This document shows, one piece after another, positions 27,793 to 37,309 of a stretch of DNA of 64,000 bases. Within the stretch, counting starts at the first letter, position 1, and every line of letters starts with the position of its first letter. The DNA lies in assembly GCF_017329605.1 (NCBI RefSeq), contig NZ_JAFMTY010000011.1, forward strand, positions 1 to 64,000, written 5' to 3'. The DNA is from Alicyclobacillus fructus. Lineage in GTDB: Bacteria; Bacillota; Bacilli; Alicyclobacillales; Alicyclobacillaceae. The translations under genes and the position numbers were made by a program. The notes under the pieces are model-generated. The model made no database searches. It worked only from the letters and a program-made list of their open reading frames with translations, and was not told where the DNA came from.

Positions 27793-29193
27793 TCAGGTGG
27801 TCACGTTGTATCCCTGGGAGCGAGCGTAGTTCACAACCGCCTGTTGCACGTTCGAAAGGGCCTGCTGCACGCTTTCCTTGCCCGAGAACGCTTTGCCTAT
27901 CTCGGTCTGCAACTCGTTAAACACATAACTCGACCACGGGCTCCACTGGAACTTGGTATTGACCCTCGGCGATTCCTTCTCGAAGACATCCACATTGGCT
28001 GGCTGGTTGTCGAGCGCCGGGTTCGGCTGCTTGAAGGAAGGAATGTTGAAGCCAGCCGTAGCCGCAGGGAAGAGCCCTCCGCCGCCGTCCTTTGCCGGCG
28101 CCACATCGTGCGCCAACTCCGCAGGGGCCGCATTGATGAAGGCCGCAAAAATCGCGGCCGCTTCCGGATATTTGGTCGCTTTCGTCACAGCTTGGACAGA
28201 ACCTCCCCAGTCCCCGTCCATCGTGTCACCGGGCGTCCATTCGGGGATGAAAGCGGCCCTCCACTTGTGAGCGGACAGATTGTGGTCATAGGGAACGAGA
28301 ATTTCGCTGTCGTACCACGCCGATCCAATTGCCGTGGCGTAAAGGCCCGCGTTGATGTTCTTCTGCCACTCCGGAGACCCCGCCGCGATGCTTTGCACAG
28401 CACCGGCTTTCACGAGTTTCTGCCACATCGAGAACACTTGAACCGCCTTAGGCGAATCGATATTTACCTTCCAATTGTTTCCTGACCCCTGGAAGGGAAC
28501 GCACCCTGCCTGCCACAGGAGTCCGAACATCCATTGGCCGTCGTTGTTTGAGAAATACGAGAAGTACTGAGACGGATCGAGCTTATGGAATTCCAGCGCC
28601 TCCTGCTGGAACTGACTCCAAGTCGACGGAACCTTCAGATGATATTTGTTAAACAATGAACTCTGATAGAACAACCCCATGGGTCCCGTGTCCTCTGGGA
28701 TCCCATACACGTGCGAACCCACGGAAACCTGATTCCACGTCCACGGGGTGAATCGATTCTTGAGCTGGGATACCCATGGAGAGATATCCTGCAATGCTCC
28801 TGTGGCGATGTACTCAGGCATCACGTCGAACTCGAGCATCACGACATCAGGGATACCGCTTCCCGCTTGAATCACGGTGCTGAACTTCTGATACTCAGTC
28901 GTACCTGCTCCAGCGTCCACCAGTTTGACCTTGATATTCGGGTAATACTTCTCGAAGATATCGACTTCTTTTTGCGCGTTCGGAACCCAAGACCACCACG
29001 TAAGCGTGGCTTTTCCGTTGTACTGAGGCAACGGCAGTCCATCCACCACCTTCACCGACGCCGAACCGGAACTGGACGGACTGGCGGAGGTTGGAGTCTG
29101 CCCACCCGACGACGTGCCACACCCCGTCGCAATCAACGCGAATGCGCCTGTCATCGATCCGATCAACATGGTCTTTTGATGACCTTTTTTCAT
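27793..29193 (-). CDS. Extracellular solute-binding lipoprotein of a CUT1 sugar importer
   Basis: A 466-residue family-1 binding protein. It starts MKKGHQKT, has a hydrophobic segment and a lipobox LIATGC, so it should be lipid-anchored at Cys 25, followed by a Ser/Gly/Thr-rich linker. The mature part begins with TLTWWSWVPNAQKEVDIFEK, typical of sugar-binding family 1. It should capture arabino-oligosaccharides for the two permeases encoded downstream. An AraR-like operator lies 24-40 bp upstream and a good sigma-A promoter further out. Confidence 0.93.
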   Translation of the reverse strand: MKKGHQKTMLIGSMTGAFALIATGCGTSSGGQTPTSASPSSSGSASVKVVDGLPLPQYNGKATLTWWSWVPNAQKEVDIFEKYYPNIKVKLVDAGAGTTEYQKFSTVIQAGSGIPDVVMLEFDVMPEYIATGALQDISPWVSQLKNRFTPWTWNQVSVGSHVYGIPEDTGPMGLFYQSSLFNKYHLKVPSTWSQFQQEALEFHKLDPSQYFSYFSNNDGQWMFGLLWQAGCVPFQGSGNNWKVNIDSPKAVQVFSMWQKLVKAGAVQSIAAGSPEWQKNINAGLYATAIGSAWYDSEILVPYDHNLSAHKWRAAFIPEWTPGDTMDGDWGGSVQAVTKATKYPEAAAIFAAFINAAPAELAHDVAPAKDGGGGLFPAATAGFNIPSFKQPNPALDNQPANVDVFEKESPRVNTKFQWSPWSSYVFNELQTEIGKAFSGKESVQQALSNVQQAVVNYARSQGYNVTT

Positions 29194-29215
29194 CCTTACA
29201 ACGCCCCTTTTTCAA

Positions 29216-29232
29216 ACTCATACGTACAACTC
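29216..29232. promoter_or_regulatory. AraR-like operator before the binding-protein gene
   Basis: CTCATACGTACAACT shares the core TACGTACAA with sites upstream of araB, araE and the GH127 gene. It lies inside the transcribed leader, downstream of the predicted promoter, so a bound repressor would act as a roadblock. Confidence 0.55.
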
Positions 29233-29337
29233 GATCCACAAGTCGAAGCACCTCGCTCAGATGAACACCCCCTCGATTATTTTAAATTGATAAAAATCAA
29301 TGCCTGCCAGCAACCCTTGAATGCGCTTTCTAGTGAT

Positions 29338-29366
29338 AGAATAATCAAGGATCGGGCGTTCGTCAA
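29338..29366 (-). promoter_or_regulatory. Sigma-A promoter of the CUT1 operon
   Basis: On the minus strand TTGACG (29366-29361) and TATTCT (29343-29338) are separated by exactly 17 bases, in a strikingly AT-rich region. This is the best-looking promoter in the arabinose locus. Confidence 0.65.
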
Positions 29367-29409
29367 TATAAAATTCAAACTCAAATCAATTGTTTTAATA
29401 AATATTAAA

Positions 29410-30345
29410 TTAAACAGCCGCGCCCTTCCCGTAGATCACGCGCACCTTGATATCTTGATCGTAATGCCCGAACCGGCGGCCGAAGATGGTCATGCCGCCC
29501 ACGTGGCGCGCGTGCTCCGGAACCGAGAAGCGCAACGGAATCGCGTGACCGTGAAACGGCTGCAGATGCTCGATGGTGACCTCAGAGATCTTGCACCCGT
29601 CGATGAACGTACCCTCGCGGTTCACCCTGACGAGCTTTAGATGTCCGTACTGGTTGAGATGGGGCGGCCACCAACTCGGATTTTGCCGCCCCCGCTCGTC
29701 GCCAAAATCGCCTGGGCTCGTCCAGTAGCCAATCTCCACGCCGTTGATGGAAAAGTAGATGTCCGAGGGGTAGTCATTGTTGTACGAAGGCGCCTCCGAG
29801 GCCAATTCGGCGATGATCTGGATCTCTTCCACGGGCCTGTCCGTGCGGATGAAGTTCGGGATCCAGTACTCCAGATACCCCTTTGTGAGCCACACGATCT
29901 CGGCGTCAATATGCTGGGGATCCGCGAAATAGCGGGGATCGTCAAACGTGCCGATGATGGTCTCCGCGGTGGCGAGGCCGCAGGTGGGCCACACCTCGAA
30001 CGACACATAGTGGCCCACCCGGATGTCCACCTCGTACACGTCCTGATCCTTCGTTTCCGGGGCCAGCTCCACGAGGATCTTCTGCTCGTTGACATAGCAG
30101 AACTTCTGCAATCCATGCCGGGCACCCGCCGTCTCGGTGACCACGAGGCCGCACTCCTCAAGCTTCCGCACGTGCTGGGTCACCGCGCCGTTCGTCACCC
30201 CGAGCTTTTTGGCGATCTCGTCCATGTTCAGCCGCCCATGCTGCAACAACAGCTCCAGCAACTGAACCCGAACCTCGGAACCCAGCGCTTTGAACAGCGG
30301 CAAGCCCGAGCGCAACTCCTTGATGTGAATCACCCTATCACCCAC
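29410..30345 (-). CDS. ArsR-type winged-helix regulator with a large C-terminal domain
   Basis: A 311-residue regulator. Residues about 14-75 form an ArsR-like winged helix (LFKALGSEVRVQLLELLLQHG, then MDEIAKKLGVTNGAVTQHVRKL). The remaining 230 residues are an unusual domain rich in aromatic residues, with no metal-binding cysteine motif, so it is not a metal sensor. Its place in an arabinose locus suggests a ligand-binding sugar sensor, similar to ArsR-like genes in Geobacillus arabinan loci. Start is GTG 30345; an alternative GTG lies 4 codons in. Sugar sensing is inference. Confidence 0.75.
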   Translation of the reverse strand: MGDRVIHIKELRSGLPLFKALGSEVRVQLLELLLQHGRLNMDEIAKKLGVTNGAVTQHVRKLEECGLVVTETAGARHGLQKFCYVNEQKILVELAPETKDQDVYEVDIRVGHYVSFEVWPTCGLATAETIIGTFDDPRYFADPQHIDAEIVWLTKGYLEYWIPNFIRTDRPVEEIQIIAELASEAPSYNNDYPSDIYFSINGVEIGYWTSPGDFGDERGRQNPSWWPPHLNQYGHLKLVRVNREGTFIDGCKISEVTIEHLQPFHGHAIPLRFSVPEHARHVGGMTIFGRRFGHYDQDIKVRVIYGKGAAV

Positions 30346-30405
30346 CCCGGCCGTTATCTTTAATCAAGTATAAAACAAACCGAGGTTGGGTGACAGCGTA
30401 CGCGG

Positions 30406-31599
30406 TCAGAGCGCCCCCGTCTCGTTCAGCAAGCGCAGCATCGTGTGTCGATTGCGCAGCTTGTGGGCGCGCTTCAGGCTCGCCGCGACGAGACTCCGCT
30501 CAATGCCCAGTTCAGCCGGCTCCGCGGGGGCTCCGAGCCGCCGCATCAGCCCGCGGACGTGATCGCCGGACGGAATCGACGCCAGGATGTTGCGCACCTC
30601 TTGTTCCCGGCCCTCCAACGAGGCCCAAGGCGCCTGCCCCGCCCGCACCGCGTCGGCGACGGCATCCGGGACGTGCGCGTGATACACGTCGGCAATCACG
30701 CCACACGCCGCGGCCACCTTGAGCCCATGCAGCACCTGGCGCCGGCCGGATCGCAAAAACTCCATCTCCCAATCGTGGGACAGGTGATGCTCGCCGCCTG
30801 AGGCCGGATGGGATTGGCCGAACAGAAGCATCACAAGCCCCGAGAGAACGAGCGCCTCCATCAGGCTGCGAATCGCGTCGCTTCGGAATTCGGCGAGCCC
30901 CGCCGCCTGAGACGCAGCGGTTTCGAGTGCCTGGCGCGTGATCGACGCCAGGTGCGCGCAGTAGGGCTCATCCGCGGCCAAGGCCCCGAACGCCCAGTCC
31001 GCAAGCGAGGTATACTTGCCGATCACGTCCCCGAACCCGGCCCACACGAGCTCCTTCGGCGCCCGTTCCAGCACGTCCGTGTCCGCGAACAGCGCGACGG
31101 GCGCGTGCGTCTGATAGGTGGTCTTCACGCCGCGCACGATGAGCGGCGCTCCGGCGGACGTGAACCCATCCACGGAAGGCGCCGTGGGCACGCTCACAAA
31201 CGGGATGCGCATTTTTGCGCTCGCAAACCGGGCGATGTCGTGCAGCGTGCCCGACCCCACCGCCACGAGCGCTTCCACGTCAGGGCCCGTGGCGATGAGC
31301 GCCTGGACAATCGACGGTTCGTCCGCCACCACGTCGCCCTGGCCGTTGGGCTCGATGACGCACGCCGTCCAGAGAACGCCGAGATCGGTCAAAGCGTGCG
31401 CGAGCGCCTCGCCCGCTGCGGCGCGGGTGTGCTCGTCCATGATGAGCACCACGCGCTCGAACCGGTCTCGAATCCACGTCGCGGCCTCCGCCAGCGCGCC
31501 GGGGCCCACCCGCAGGTGTTCCATCGGAATCGGCTGGTGCGGTTTGCCGCACGGGCAGTCCGTCGTCAGCCTGCGCAACTCGTCCAATCTCCACGTCAC
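30406..31599 (-). CDS. araM: Glycerol-1-phosphate dehydrogenase AraM
   Basis: A 397-residue NAD(P)-dependent dehydrogenase of the EgsA/AraM family: VAVGSGTLHDIARFAS, FVSVPTAPSVDGFTSAGAPL and the metal-site region SGGEHHLSHDWEM are diagnostic. In B. subtilis AraM makes sn-glycerol-1-phosphate and is encoded in the ara operon. I place the start at GTG 31599, with GGGGGGAC upstream, rather than at an ATG 57 bases earlier that lies in an intercistronic hairpin. The length then matches the B. subtilis protein. Confidence 0.92.
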   Translation of the reverse strand: MTWRLDELRRLTTDCPCGKPHQPIPMEHLRVGPGALAEAATWIRDRFERVVLIMDEHTRAAAGEALAHALTDLGVLWTACVIEPNGQGDVVADEPSIVQALIATGPDVEALVAVGSGTLHDIARFASAKMRIPFVSVPTAPSVDGFTSAGAPLIVRGVKTTYQTHAPVALFADTDVLERAPKELVWAGFGDVIGKYTSLADWAFGALAADEPYCAHLASITRQALETAASQAAGLAEFRSDAIRSLMEALVLSGLVMLLFGQSHPASGGEHHLSHDWEMEFLRSGRRQVLHGLKVAAACGVIADVYHAHVPDAVADAVRAGQAPWASLEGREQEVRNILASIPSGDHVRGLMRRLGAPAEPAELGIERSLVAASLKRAHKLRNRHTMLRLLNETGAL

Positions 31600-31619
31600 G
31601 CGCGTCCCCCCAATGACGC

Positions 31620-31645
31620 GTGGGGCTGCGCCGAGGCAGCCCCAC
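31620..31645 (-). terminator. Hairpin between araA and araM
   Basis: Perfect 10-bp arms GTGGGGCTGC/GCAGCCCCAC around a GCCGAG loop, in the 65-bp gap between araA and araM. There is no T-run, so it likely processes or attenuates the message rather than ending it. Confidence 0.6.
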
Positions 31646-31664
31646 TTCGCTTTCATCGCTCAAC

Positions 31665-33149
31665 TCAGCGGCCGTAAACCGCTTCGTTCCAGCGCAGCTC
31701 GTTCGCAATCTGGCGCGGGGTGGAGTGTTCGTCGATCACGACGCACTCCACGCCCATCATGTCGGCCAAATCCTGCAACTGTTCCACCGTCACCCTGTAC
31801 GAGAACACCGTGTGGTGCGCGCCGCCCGCGAGAATCCAGCTCTCCGCGGCGGACGCGAGCGAAGGAAGCGGCTTCCACAGCACGCGCGCCACGGGTAGCT
31901 TCGGCATCGGCCGATCCGGCTGAATGGCCTCGACCTTGTTCACCACCATGCGGAAGCGATGGCCGAGATCGACGATGGTCGCCTGCACCGCGGGGCCACT
32001 TGCGCCGTCGAACACGAGCCGGGCCGGATCTTCCTTGCCGCCGATGGAGAGCGGATGCACCTCGATGCGCGGCCGCGTCGCCGCAATGGTCGGACACACC
32101 TCGAGCATGTGCGCGCCGAGCACCATTTCGTTCCCAGGCTCGAAGTGGTACGTGTAATCCTCCATGAAGGACGTGCCCTCGCCCTCGGCCAGCACCTTCA
32201 GCACGCGGACGAACGCCGCCGTCTTCCAGTCTCCCTCGCCGCCAAAGCCGTAGCCGTCGGCCATGAGGCGCTGCACCGCGAGGCCCGGGAGCTGGCGCAG
32301 CCCGTGCAGATCCTCGAACGTGGTCGTGAAGGCCTCGAAGCCGCCCTCCTCGAGAAACGACCGCAGGCCGAGCTCGATCCGCGCCTGCTCGCGCACGGCT
32401 TCGTGCAGCGGGCCGCCCTTCTGCGCGCCGTCCTGGAAGTCGTACAGCTCGGCGTACTCCTCGATGAGCCGGTCGATCTCGGCCTCCGACACCGCCCGCA
32501 CGCGCTCGGCGAGATCGCCCACGCCATAGCCGTTGACCGACCAGCCAAACCGGGCCTCGGCCTCCACCTTGTCGCCCTCCGTGACCGCCACCTGGCGCAT
32601 GTTGTCACCGAAGCGCGCGACCTTCAGCCCGCGGCTGACCGCCGCCGCCACCGCCGTGAGCGCCCATCCGCGGATGCGCCGCGCCAGTTCGGGATCCTGC
32701 CAGTGCCCCACCACCACCTTGCGCGGCACGCCGAGGCGGCTCACCATGAACCCGAACTCGCGATCTCCATGCGCGGACTGGTTCAGGTTCATGAAGTCCA
32801 TGTCAATCGTGTCCCATGGAATGTCGCGGTTGAACTGCGTGTGCAGGTGCAAAAGCGGCTTTTGCAGCGCCATCAGGCCGCGAATCCACATCTTCGCCGG
32901 GGAGAAGGTGTGCATCCACGCGATCACGCCTGCACAGCGATCGTCGGCGGACGCCTCGAGGCACAGGCGCCGGATCTCGTCGGCATCCTTCAGCACGCCC
33001 TTCCACTTCAATCCGTGCTGCTCCCCGACGGCTCCCTGCAAAGCCGGGATCATCTCTCGCGCATGCGCTTCCACCTGGGCGAGCGCCTCTTCACCGTACA
33101 GGTGCTGACTCCCCACCACAAACCAGAATTCGTACGATGGCCGTTTCAT
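31665..33149 (-). CDS. araA: L-arabinose isomerase
   Basis: A 494-residue enzyme converting L-arabinose to L-ribulose. YEFWFVVGSQHLYGEEAL is the family opening; GVIAWMHTFSPAKMWIRG, FNRDIPWDTIDMDFMNLNQS, GYGFGGEGDWK and the metal-site Glu and His residues follow. I chose ATG 33149 because GGAGAGG lies 6 bases before it. It is the third gene of araB-araD-araA-araM. Thermostable AraA enzymes of this type are known from Alicyclobacillus. Confidence 0.97.
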   Translation of the reverse strand: MKRPSYEFWFVVGSQHLYGEEALAQVEAHAREMIPALQGAVGEQHGLKWKGVLKDADEIRRLCLEASADDRCAGVIAWMHTFSPAKMWIRGLMALQKPLLHLHTQFNRDIPWDTIDMDFMNLNQSAHGDREFGFMVSRLGVPRKVVVGHWQDPELARRIRGWALTAVAAAVSRGLKVARFGDNMRQVAVTEGDKVEAEARFGWSVNGYGVGDLAERVRAVSEAEIDRLIEEYAELYDFQDGAQKGGPLHEAVREQARIELGLRSFLEEGGFEAFTTTFEDLHGLRQLPGLAVQRLMADGYGFGGEGDWKTAAFVRVLKVLAEGEGTSFMEDYTYHFEPGNEMVLGAHMLEVCPTIAATRPRIEVHPLSIGGKEDPARLVFDGASGPAVQATIVDLGHRFRMVVNKVEAIQPDRPMPKLPVARVLWKPLPSLASAAESWILAGGAHHTVFSYRVTVEQLQDLADMMGVECVVIDEHSTPRQIANELRWNEAVYGR

Positions 33150-33175
33150 CCGCATCCTCTCCCATTCGCCGCCCA

Positions 33176-33886
33176 TCAGTGTGCCGCCCCGCCGGGCTGG
33201 CCGTAGTACGCGTTCTTCCCATGCTTGCGGTTATAGTGCTTGTCGAGCAAGAACGAATCCATCTGCGCCTCGCCGCCCGTGAGCAGCATCGTGTCGAGCG
33301 CCATCCGCGCCACGACTTCGAGCACCACCGCATGATAGACGGCCTCCGCCGGATCCTTGCCCCACGTAAACGGCGCATGGTTGGCCACGAGCACCGCCGG
33401 CATCGCGACGGGATCGATCCCCCGCTCCCGGAAAGTCTCCACAATCACCTTGCCGGTCTCCAGCTCGTACGCCCGCTCGATCTCGTCCTTGGTCAGCGGA
33501 CGCGTCACCGGCACGTCACCGTAGAAATAGTCCGCGTGGGTCGTACCGAGGGCGGGAATGGGCCGCCGGGCCTGCGCCCACACGGTCGCCGACGGGGAGT
33601 GCGTGTGCACAATCCCGCCGATCTCGCCAAACGCCTTGTACAGCTCGATGTGCGTCGGCGTGTCGGACGAAGGGCGGAGGTGCCCCTCGACGACACGGCC
33701 GTCGAGATCGACCACCACCATGTCGTCCACGGTCAGGTCTTCGTAAGGCACGCCGCTCGGTTTGATGACCACGAGCCCGTCTTCACGCGAAATGCCGCTC
33801 ACATTGCCCCAGGTGAAGGTGACAAGCCCGTGCCTGGGCAGCGCTAGGTTCGCCTCGAGGACCGCCTGCTTCAGTTCCTTCAGCAT
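33176..33886 (-). CDS. araD: L-ribulose-5-phosphate 4-epimerase
   Basis: A 236-residue class II aldolase-fold epimerase producing D-xylulose 5-phosphate. [24 protein letters not shown], the zinc-binding pair in [16 protein letters not shown], and [16 protein letters not shown] are family motifs. The ATG at 33886 follows AGAGGTGAGGAC and overlaps the 3' end of araB by 7 bp. Confidence 0.97.
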   Translation of the reverse strand: MLKELKQAVLEANLALPRHGLVTFTWGNVSGISREDGLVVIKPSGVPYEDLTVDDMVVVDLDGRVVEGHLRPSSDTPTHIELYKAFGEIGGIVHTHSPSATVWAQARRPIPALGTTHADYFYGDVPVTRPLTKDEIERAYELETGKVIVETFRERGIDPVAMPAVLVANHAPFTWGKDPAEAVYHAVVLEVVARMALDTMLLTGGEAQMDSFLLDKHYNRKHGKNAYYGQPGGAAH

Positions 33887-35574
33887 GTCCTCACCTCTTC
33901 CTGGACCACGGCGCTCTTCAATCGCTTGAGCACTTTCATCACGTCGTTTTCGCCGCGGCCGAAGTAGTCATACAAGCGGGCGTATTCGCGGTACAGTTCG
34001 TCGTATACGCGCACCGCGCTCGGGTTCGGCACGTAGGGTGTCTCGCGCACGCTGCCCATTTCCCGTGCCGCTTCCTCAATCGAGTCGTAGCCGCCGCCTG
34101 CTTTGCCTGCGGCCACCGCGCCAAACATCGCCGCGCCGAGCGCTGGCGCCTGCGTCGATGCGCCGATGTGAATAGGCATGTTCAGGACATCGGCATAGAT
34201 CTGCATCATGAGCGCGTTCTTCTGCGCAATGCCGCCACACGCGTACATCTCGTTCACCGGCACGCCGCTCACCCGGAAGGTCTCGACGATCATGCGCGTG
34301 CCAAAGGCCGTGGCCTCGATCAACGCCCGATAGATGTCCTCCGGCTTGGTGGCGAGCGTCGCACCGAGCAGAAGCCCCGTGAGGTCCGCGTCGACGAGCG
34401 TCGATCGATTGCCGTTCCACCAGTCGAGCGCCAGAAGACCCGTCTCGCCGGGCTTCAGTTGCTCCGCTTTTCGGGTCAAAAGCTCATGGATGCCCATGCC
34501 TTGGCGGCGCGCCTCGTCCCAATACGCCGGCGGCACGCCATTTTCGATCCACCACTCGAAATGGTCCCCGACGCAGGATTGCCCCGCCTCGTAGCCCATG
34601 TAGCCAGGGATAATGCCGTCCTCGACCACGCCGCACATGCCCGGCACCGCACGTTCCTCCGTGCCCAGGAGCACGTGACACGTTGACGTGCCGATGATCA
34701 TCAGCATCTTGCCCGGCTCCGTGATGCCGACGGCCGGCATGGACACGTGCGCATCCACATTCCCCACCGCCACGGGCGTCCCGGGCACAAGCCCGATCCG
34801 GCGAGCCATCTCATCCGTCAACTCGCCGGCCCGCGATCCGATGGGCAGAATCGGCCCCCACAGTTTCTCTTCCACCACGTGCTCCAGACGCGGATGAAGG
34901 GCCTTGAAAAACTCGGAGCTCGGATATCCCGTCCGCTTGTGCCAGATGGATTTGTATCCCGCTGGACAGGAACTGCGGACAAGCTTGCCCGTCAGTTGCA
35001 TCACGACCCAGTCGGTCGCCTCCACCATGGCGTCGGCGGCGTCATAGATCTCCGGCGCCTCATTGAGAATTTGCCAGATCTTCGGGATCATCCATTCTGA
35101 CGAGATCTTGCCGCCATAGCGCGCCAAGAACGCTTCTCCGCGCTCCCGGGCGATCTCGTTCAGCTTGTTGGCCTCGTCCTGCGCCGCGTGGTGCTTCCAG
35201 AGCTTCACATACGCGTGCGGATGCCGCTCGTAGCGAGCCTCCAAGCAGAGCGGGGTGCCATCCGCCCGTATGGGCAACATGGTGCAAGACGTGAAGTCAA
35301 TTCCGATGCCAATCACGTCTTCTGGGCGCACACCGGAATCCCGAAGGAGTTGCGGAATGGTCACCTCCAGCACCTCGAGGTAATCGCGCGGGTGTTGCAG
35401 CGCCCAGTCGGGTTCCAGACGGGTCACACCGTCTGGCAGATACTCGTCCATGACCCCGTGCGTGTACGGTTTGACGGCTGTGGCAATTTCGCGCCCCGTC
35501 CCAATCTCCACCAACACGGCGCGTCCGGACTGCGTTCCGTAGTCCACGCCTATCGAATACTTGCCCATATCCAT
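33880..35574 (-). CDS. araB: L-ribulokinase
   Basis: A 564-residue FGGY-family kinase that phosphorylates L-ribulose. [19 protein letters not shown] is the nucleotide-binding opening, [14 protein letters not shown] follows, and the C-terminal half has [21 protein letters not shown] and the [15 protein letters not shown] motif. Start ATG 35574 has AAGGAA 8 bases upstream. It heads araBDAM. Two operator-like sites about 32 bp apart lie 50-100 bp upstream. Confidence 0.96.
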   Translation of the reverse strand: MDMGKYSIGVDYGTQSGRAVLVEIGTGREIATAVKPYTHGVMDEYLPDGVTRLEPDWALQHPRDYLEVLEVTIPQLLRDSGVRPEDVIGIGIDFTSCTMLPIRADGTPLCLEARYERHPHAYVKLWKHHAAQDEANKLNEIARERGEAFLARYGGKISSEWMIPKIWQILNEAPEIYDAADAMVEATDWVVMQLTGKLVRSSCPAGYKSIWHKRTGYPSSEFFKALHPRLEHVVEEKLWGPILPIGSRAGELTDEMARRIGLVPGTPVAVGNVDAHVSMPAVGITEPGKMLMIIGTSTCHVLLGTEERAVPGMCGVVEDGIIPGYMGYEAGQSCVGDHFEWWIENGVPPAYWDEARRQGMGIHELLTRKAEQLKPGETGLLALDWWNGNRSTLVDADLTGLLLGATLATKPEDIYRALIEATAFGTRMIVETFRVSGVPVNEMYACGGIAQKNALMMQIYADVLNMPIHIGASTQAPALGAAMFGAVAAGKAGGGYDSIEEAAREMGSVRETPYVPNPSAVRVYDELYREYARLYDYFGRGENDVMKVLKRLKSAVVQEEVRTC

Positions 35575-35624
35575 CCCCACATTTCCTTCGCGCATTCAAA
35601 GGGTGGAACCGCAGACATCACCTC

Positions 35625-35674
35625 AATTGTACTTACAAGGACGATAGAGCACAATGAGTTATTCGGACAAGTTA
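35625..35674. promoter_or_regulatory. Paired AraR-like operators upstream of araBDAM
   Basis: ATTGTACTTACAAG (35626-35639) and TTATTCGGACAAGT (about 35659-35672) align with the operator core; their symmetry axes are about 32 bp apart, near three helical turns. The outer site runs into the 3' end of the sugar-symporter gene. Paired sites of this kind are known for cooperative AraR binding in B. subtilis. Confidence 0.6.
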
Positions 35675-37108
35675 CGGTAAAAACCTGGCGTGCTTCGACG
35701 CTCGACCGGCATCCGGATCGTGCGATGCTGAGCGACGTTCAGTTCCCGTCCAAATCCGCTCGATTTCCTCAAGAGACTTGTTTTTCGTCTCGGGCACCAG
35801 AGCGCTGACAAAGATCACGCCCAGGATGTTGATGACCGCAAACATCCAGAACGTATACGCACCACCGATGTTGTTCAACAGCACCGGCGTGAACTGACCG
35901 ATGGCCCAGTTGGCGCCCCACAGGAATACCGTGGTGACACCCGCTGCGCGAGCCCGCAGGTGATTCGGAAAGATTTCTGGAATCATGATCCAGGGGATGG
36001 GCCCCATCGACACGCTGAACGCCGCCGTGAAGCCCATGATGAACAGCACAAGCCAGAACCCGTTGTGCAAGTGCAGGTAGAACGTCAGTCCCATCAGCGC
36101 CATGAAGATGGCCATGAGCGCTGACCCCACGATCATGAGCGGCTTCCGCCCGACGCGATCGATCAGAACCACGGCCACGACGGTGAACACGACCCACATC
36201 GCGCCAAAGAAGGCCTGGATCTCAAAGTCCGAGTTCAGACTGAACCCAACCATGCGGAAGATTTCAGGGCCGTAGTAGGTGACGGCGTTCATGCCAATGA
36301 TTTGGTTGAACAGAGCAAGCAGAATTCCCACAGCGAGCGCTTTCCGCCATCCCGGCTTGAACAAATCGCGGACGCTTGCAGCGCTTTCGCTGTCGAGAGA
36401 CCGTCGAATGGCCTCGAGTTCATGAACGGCAATTTCACGTCCGTTGATGCGCGCGAGAATACGAAGCGCTTCATCGCTTCGGCCCGCCTTGGTCAACCAA
36501 CGCGGACTCTCAGGCGCAAAGAGCAGCACGAAAAAGAAGATGGCAGCCGGCACCGCGCCGAGCCCCAGCATCCAGCGCCAACCTGTATGCACGTCCCAGT
36601 TCAAGGAGCCAGAGCGCTGAATGAGGAAGTTGGTCAGATAGGTGAGAAAGATACCGATGATGGTGAGCAGCTGGTAGAGAGACGACAGCGCACCGCGAAT
36701 CGTCGCAGGAGCGCACTCAGAAATGTAGGTGACGGACAGCGCGGATCCCATGCCGATCCCAAGTCCACCCACAATGCGCGCCAACACAAGGGTCACGACG
36801 TCGTGCGAAACCGCTGACACGAGGGCGGCAATGGCGAAGAGAACGGCGGCCGTCATCAACACCTTCCGCCGCCCGACGCGATCGCTCAAAAACCCGGATA
36901 CCGCAACGCCGATGACGCCGCCAATCATGATGCTGGAGATGACCAGACCTTGCATGAAAGGCGAGAGCCCGTAGAGCGTTTTCAGAAAGCCAATCGCACC
37001 GGAGATGACGGCGGTATCATAGCCGTACAGGAGACCTCCCAGTGCGGCTGCAAGCGAAATGGTCACTGCGTACGAGCGAGAACCGCGTTCCTGCAAAGGG
37101 GTTGCCAT
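35672..37108 (-). CDS. araE: Sugar:proton symporter, AraE/XylE-like (MFS)
   Basis: A 478-residue 12-span sugar porter of the MFS: ALGGLLYGYDTAVISGAIGF at helix 1, FLSDRVGRRKVLM in the helix 2-3 loop, PESPRWL before the central loop, DRVGRKPLM and the closing VPETKNKSLEEIE are classic signatures. ATG 37108 follows GGAGGTCGAACC. It lies between araB and araR and most likely carries L-arabinose; xylose or another pentose is possible. Two AraR-like operators flank its promoter region. Confidence 0.92.
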   Translation of the reverse strand: MATPLQERGSRSYAVTISLAAALGGLLYGYDTAVISGAIGFLKTLYGLSPFMQGLVISSIMIGGVIGVAVSGFLSDRVGRRKVLMTAAVLFAIAALVSAVSHDVVTLVLARIVGGLGIGMGSALSVTYISECAPATIRGALSSLYQLLTIIGIFLTYLTNFLIQRSGSLNWDVHTGWRWMLGLGAVPAAIFFFVLLFAPESPRWLTKAGRSDEALRILARINGREIAVHELEAIRRSLDSESAASVRDLFKPGWRKALAVGILLALFNQIIGMNAVTYYGPEIFRMVGFSLNSDFEIQAFFGAMWVVFTVVAVVLIDRVGRKPLMIVGSALMAIFMALMGLTFYLHLHNGFWLVLFIMGFTAAFSVSMGPIPWIMIPEIFPNHLRARAAGVTTVFLWGANWAIGQFTPVLLNNIGGAYTFWMFAVINILGVIFVSALVPETKNKSLEEIERIWTGTERRSASHDPDAGRASKHARFLP

Positions 37109-37157
37109 GGTTCGACCTCCTCGGCGTAAGCTCAGGCGCGACGTCGGCCGCAAATGG

Positions 37158-37203
37158 ATTGTCCGGACAATGAACGAATCTACTCATTGATGTACGTACA
37201 ACT
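37158..37203. promoter_or_regulatory. Paired AraR-like operators upstream of araE
   Basis: ATTGTCCGGACAAT (37158-37171) is a perfect palindrome; ATGTACGTACAACT (37190-37203) contains the palindrome TGTACGTACA. The axes are 31 bp apart, matching the spacing before araB. Confidence 0.65.
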
Positions 37204-37260
37204 TGTAGAATAAAGCGGTTTCTTGGGTTTGTCAATCCGCTTTCATGCATTCAGGACACG

Positions 37261-37285
37261 AAAAAGACCGGCCTATCGGCCAGCC
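37261..37285 (-). terminator. Rho-independent terminator of the first araR copy
   Basis: Read on the minus strand, GGCTGGCC and GGCCGGTC pair (with G-U wobbles) around a GATA loop and are followed directly by TTTTT, 25-49 bp after the araR stop. Confidence 0.75.
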
Positions 37286-37309
37286 TTTTGGACAATCGCG
37301 ATGTCGTTT

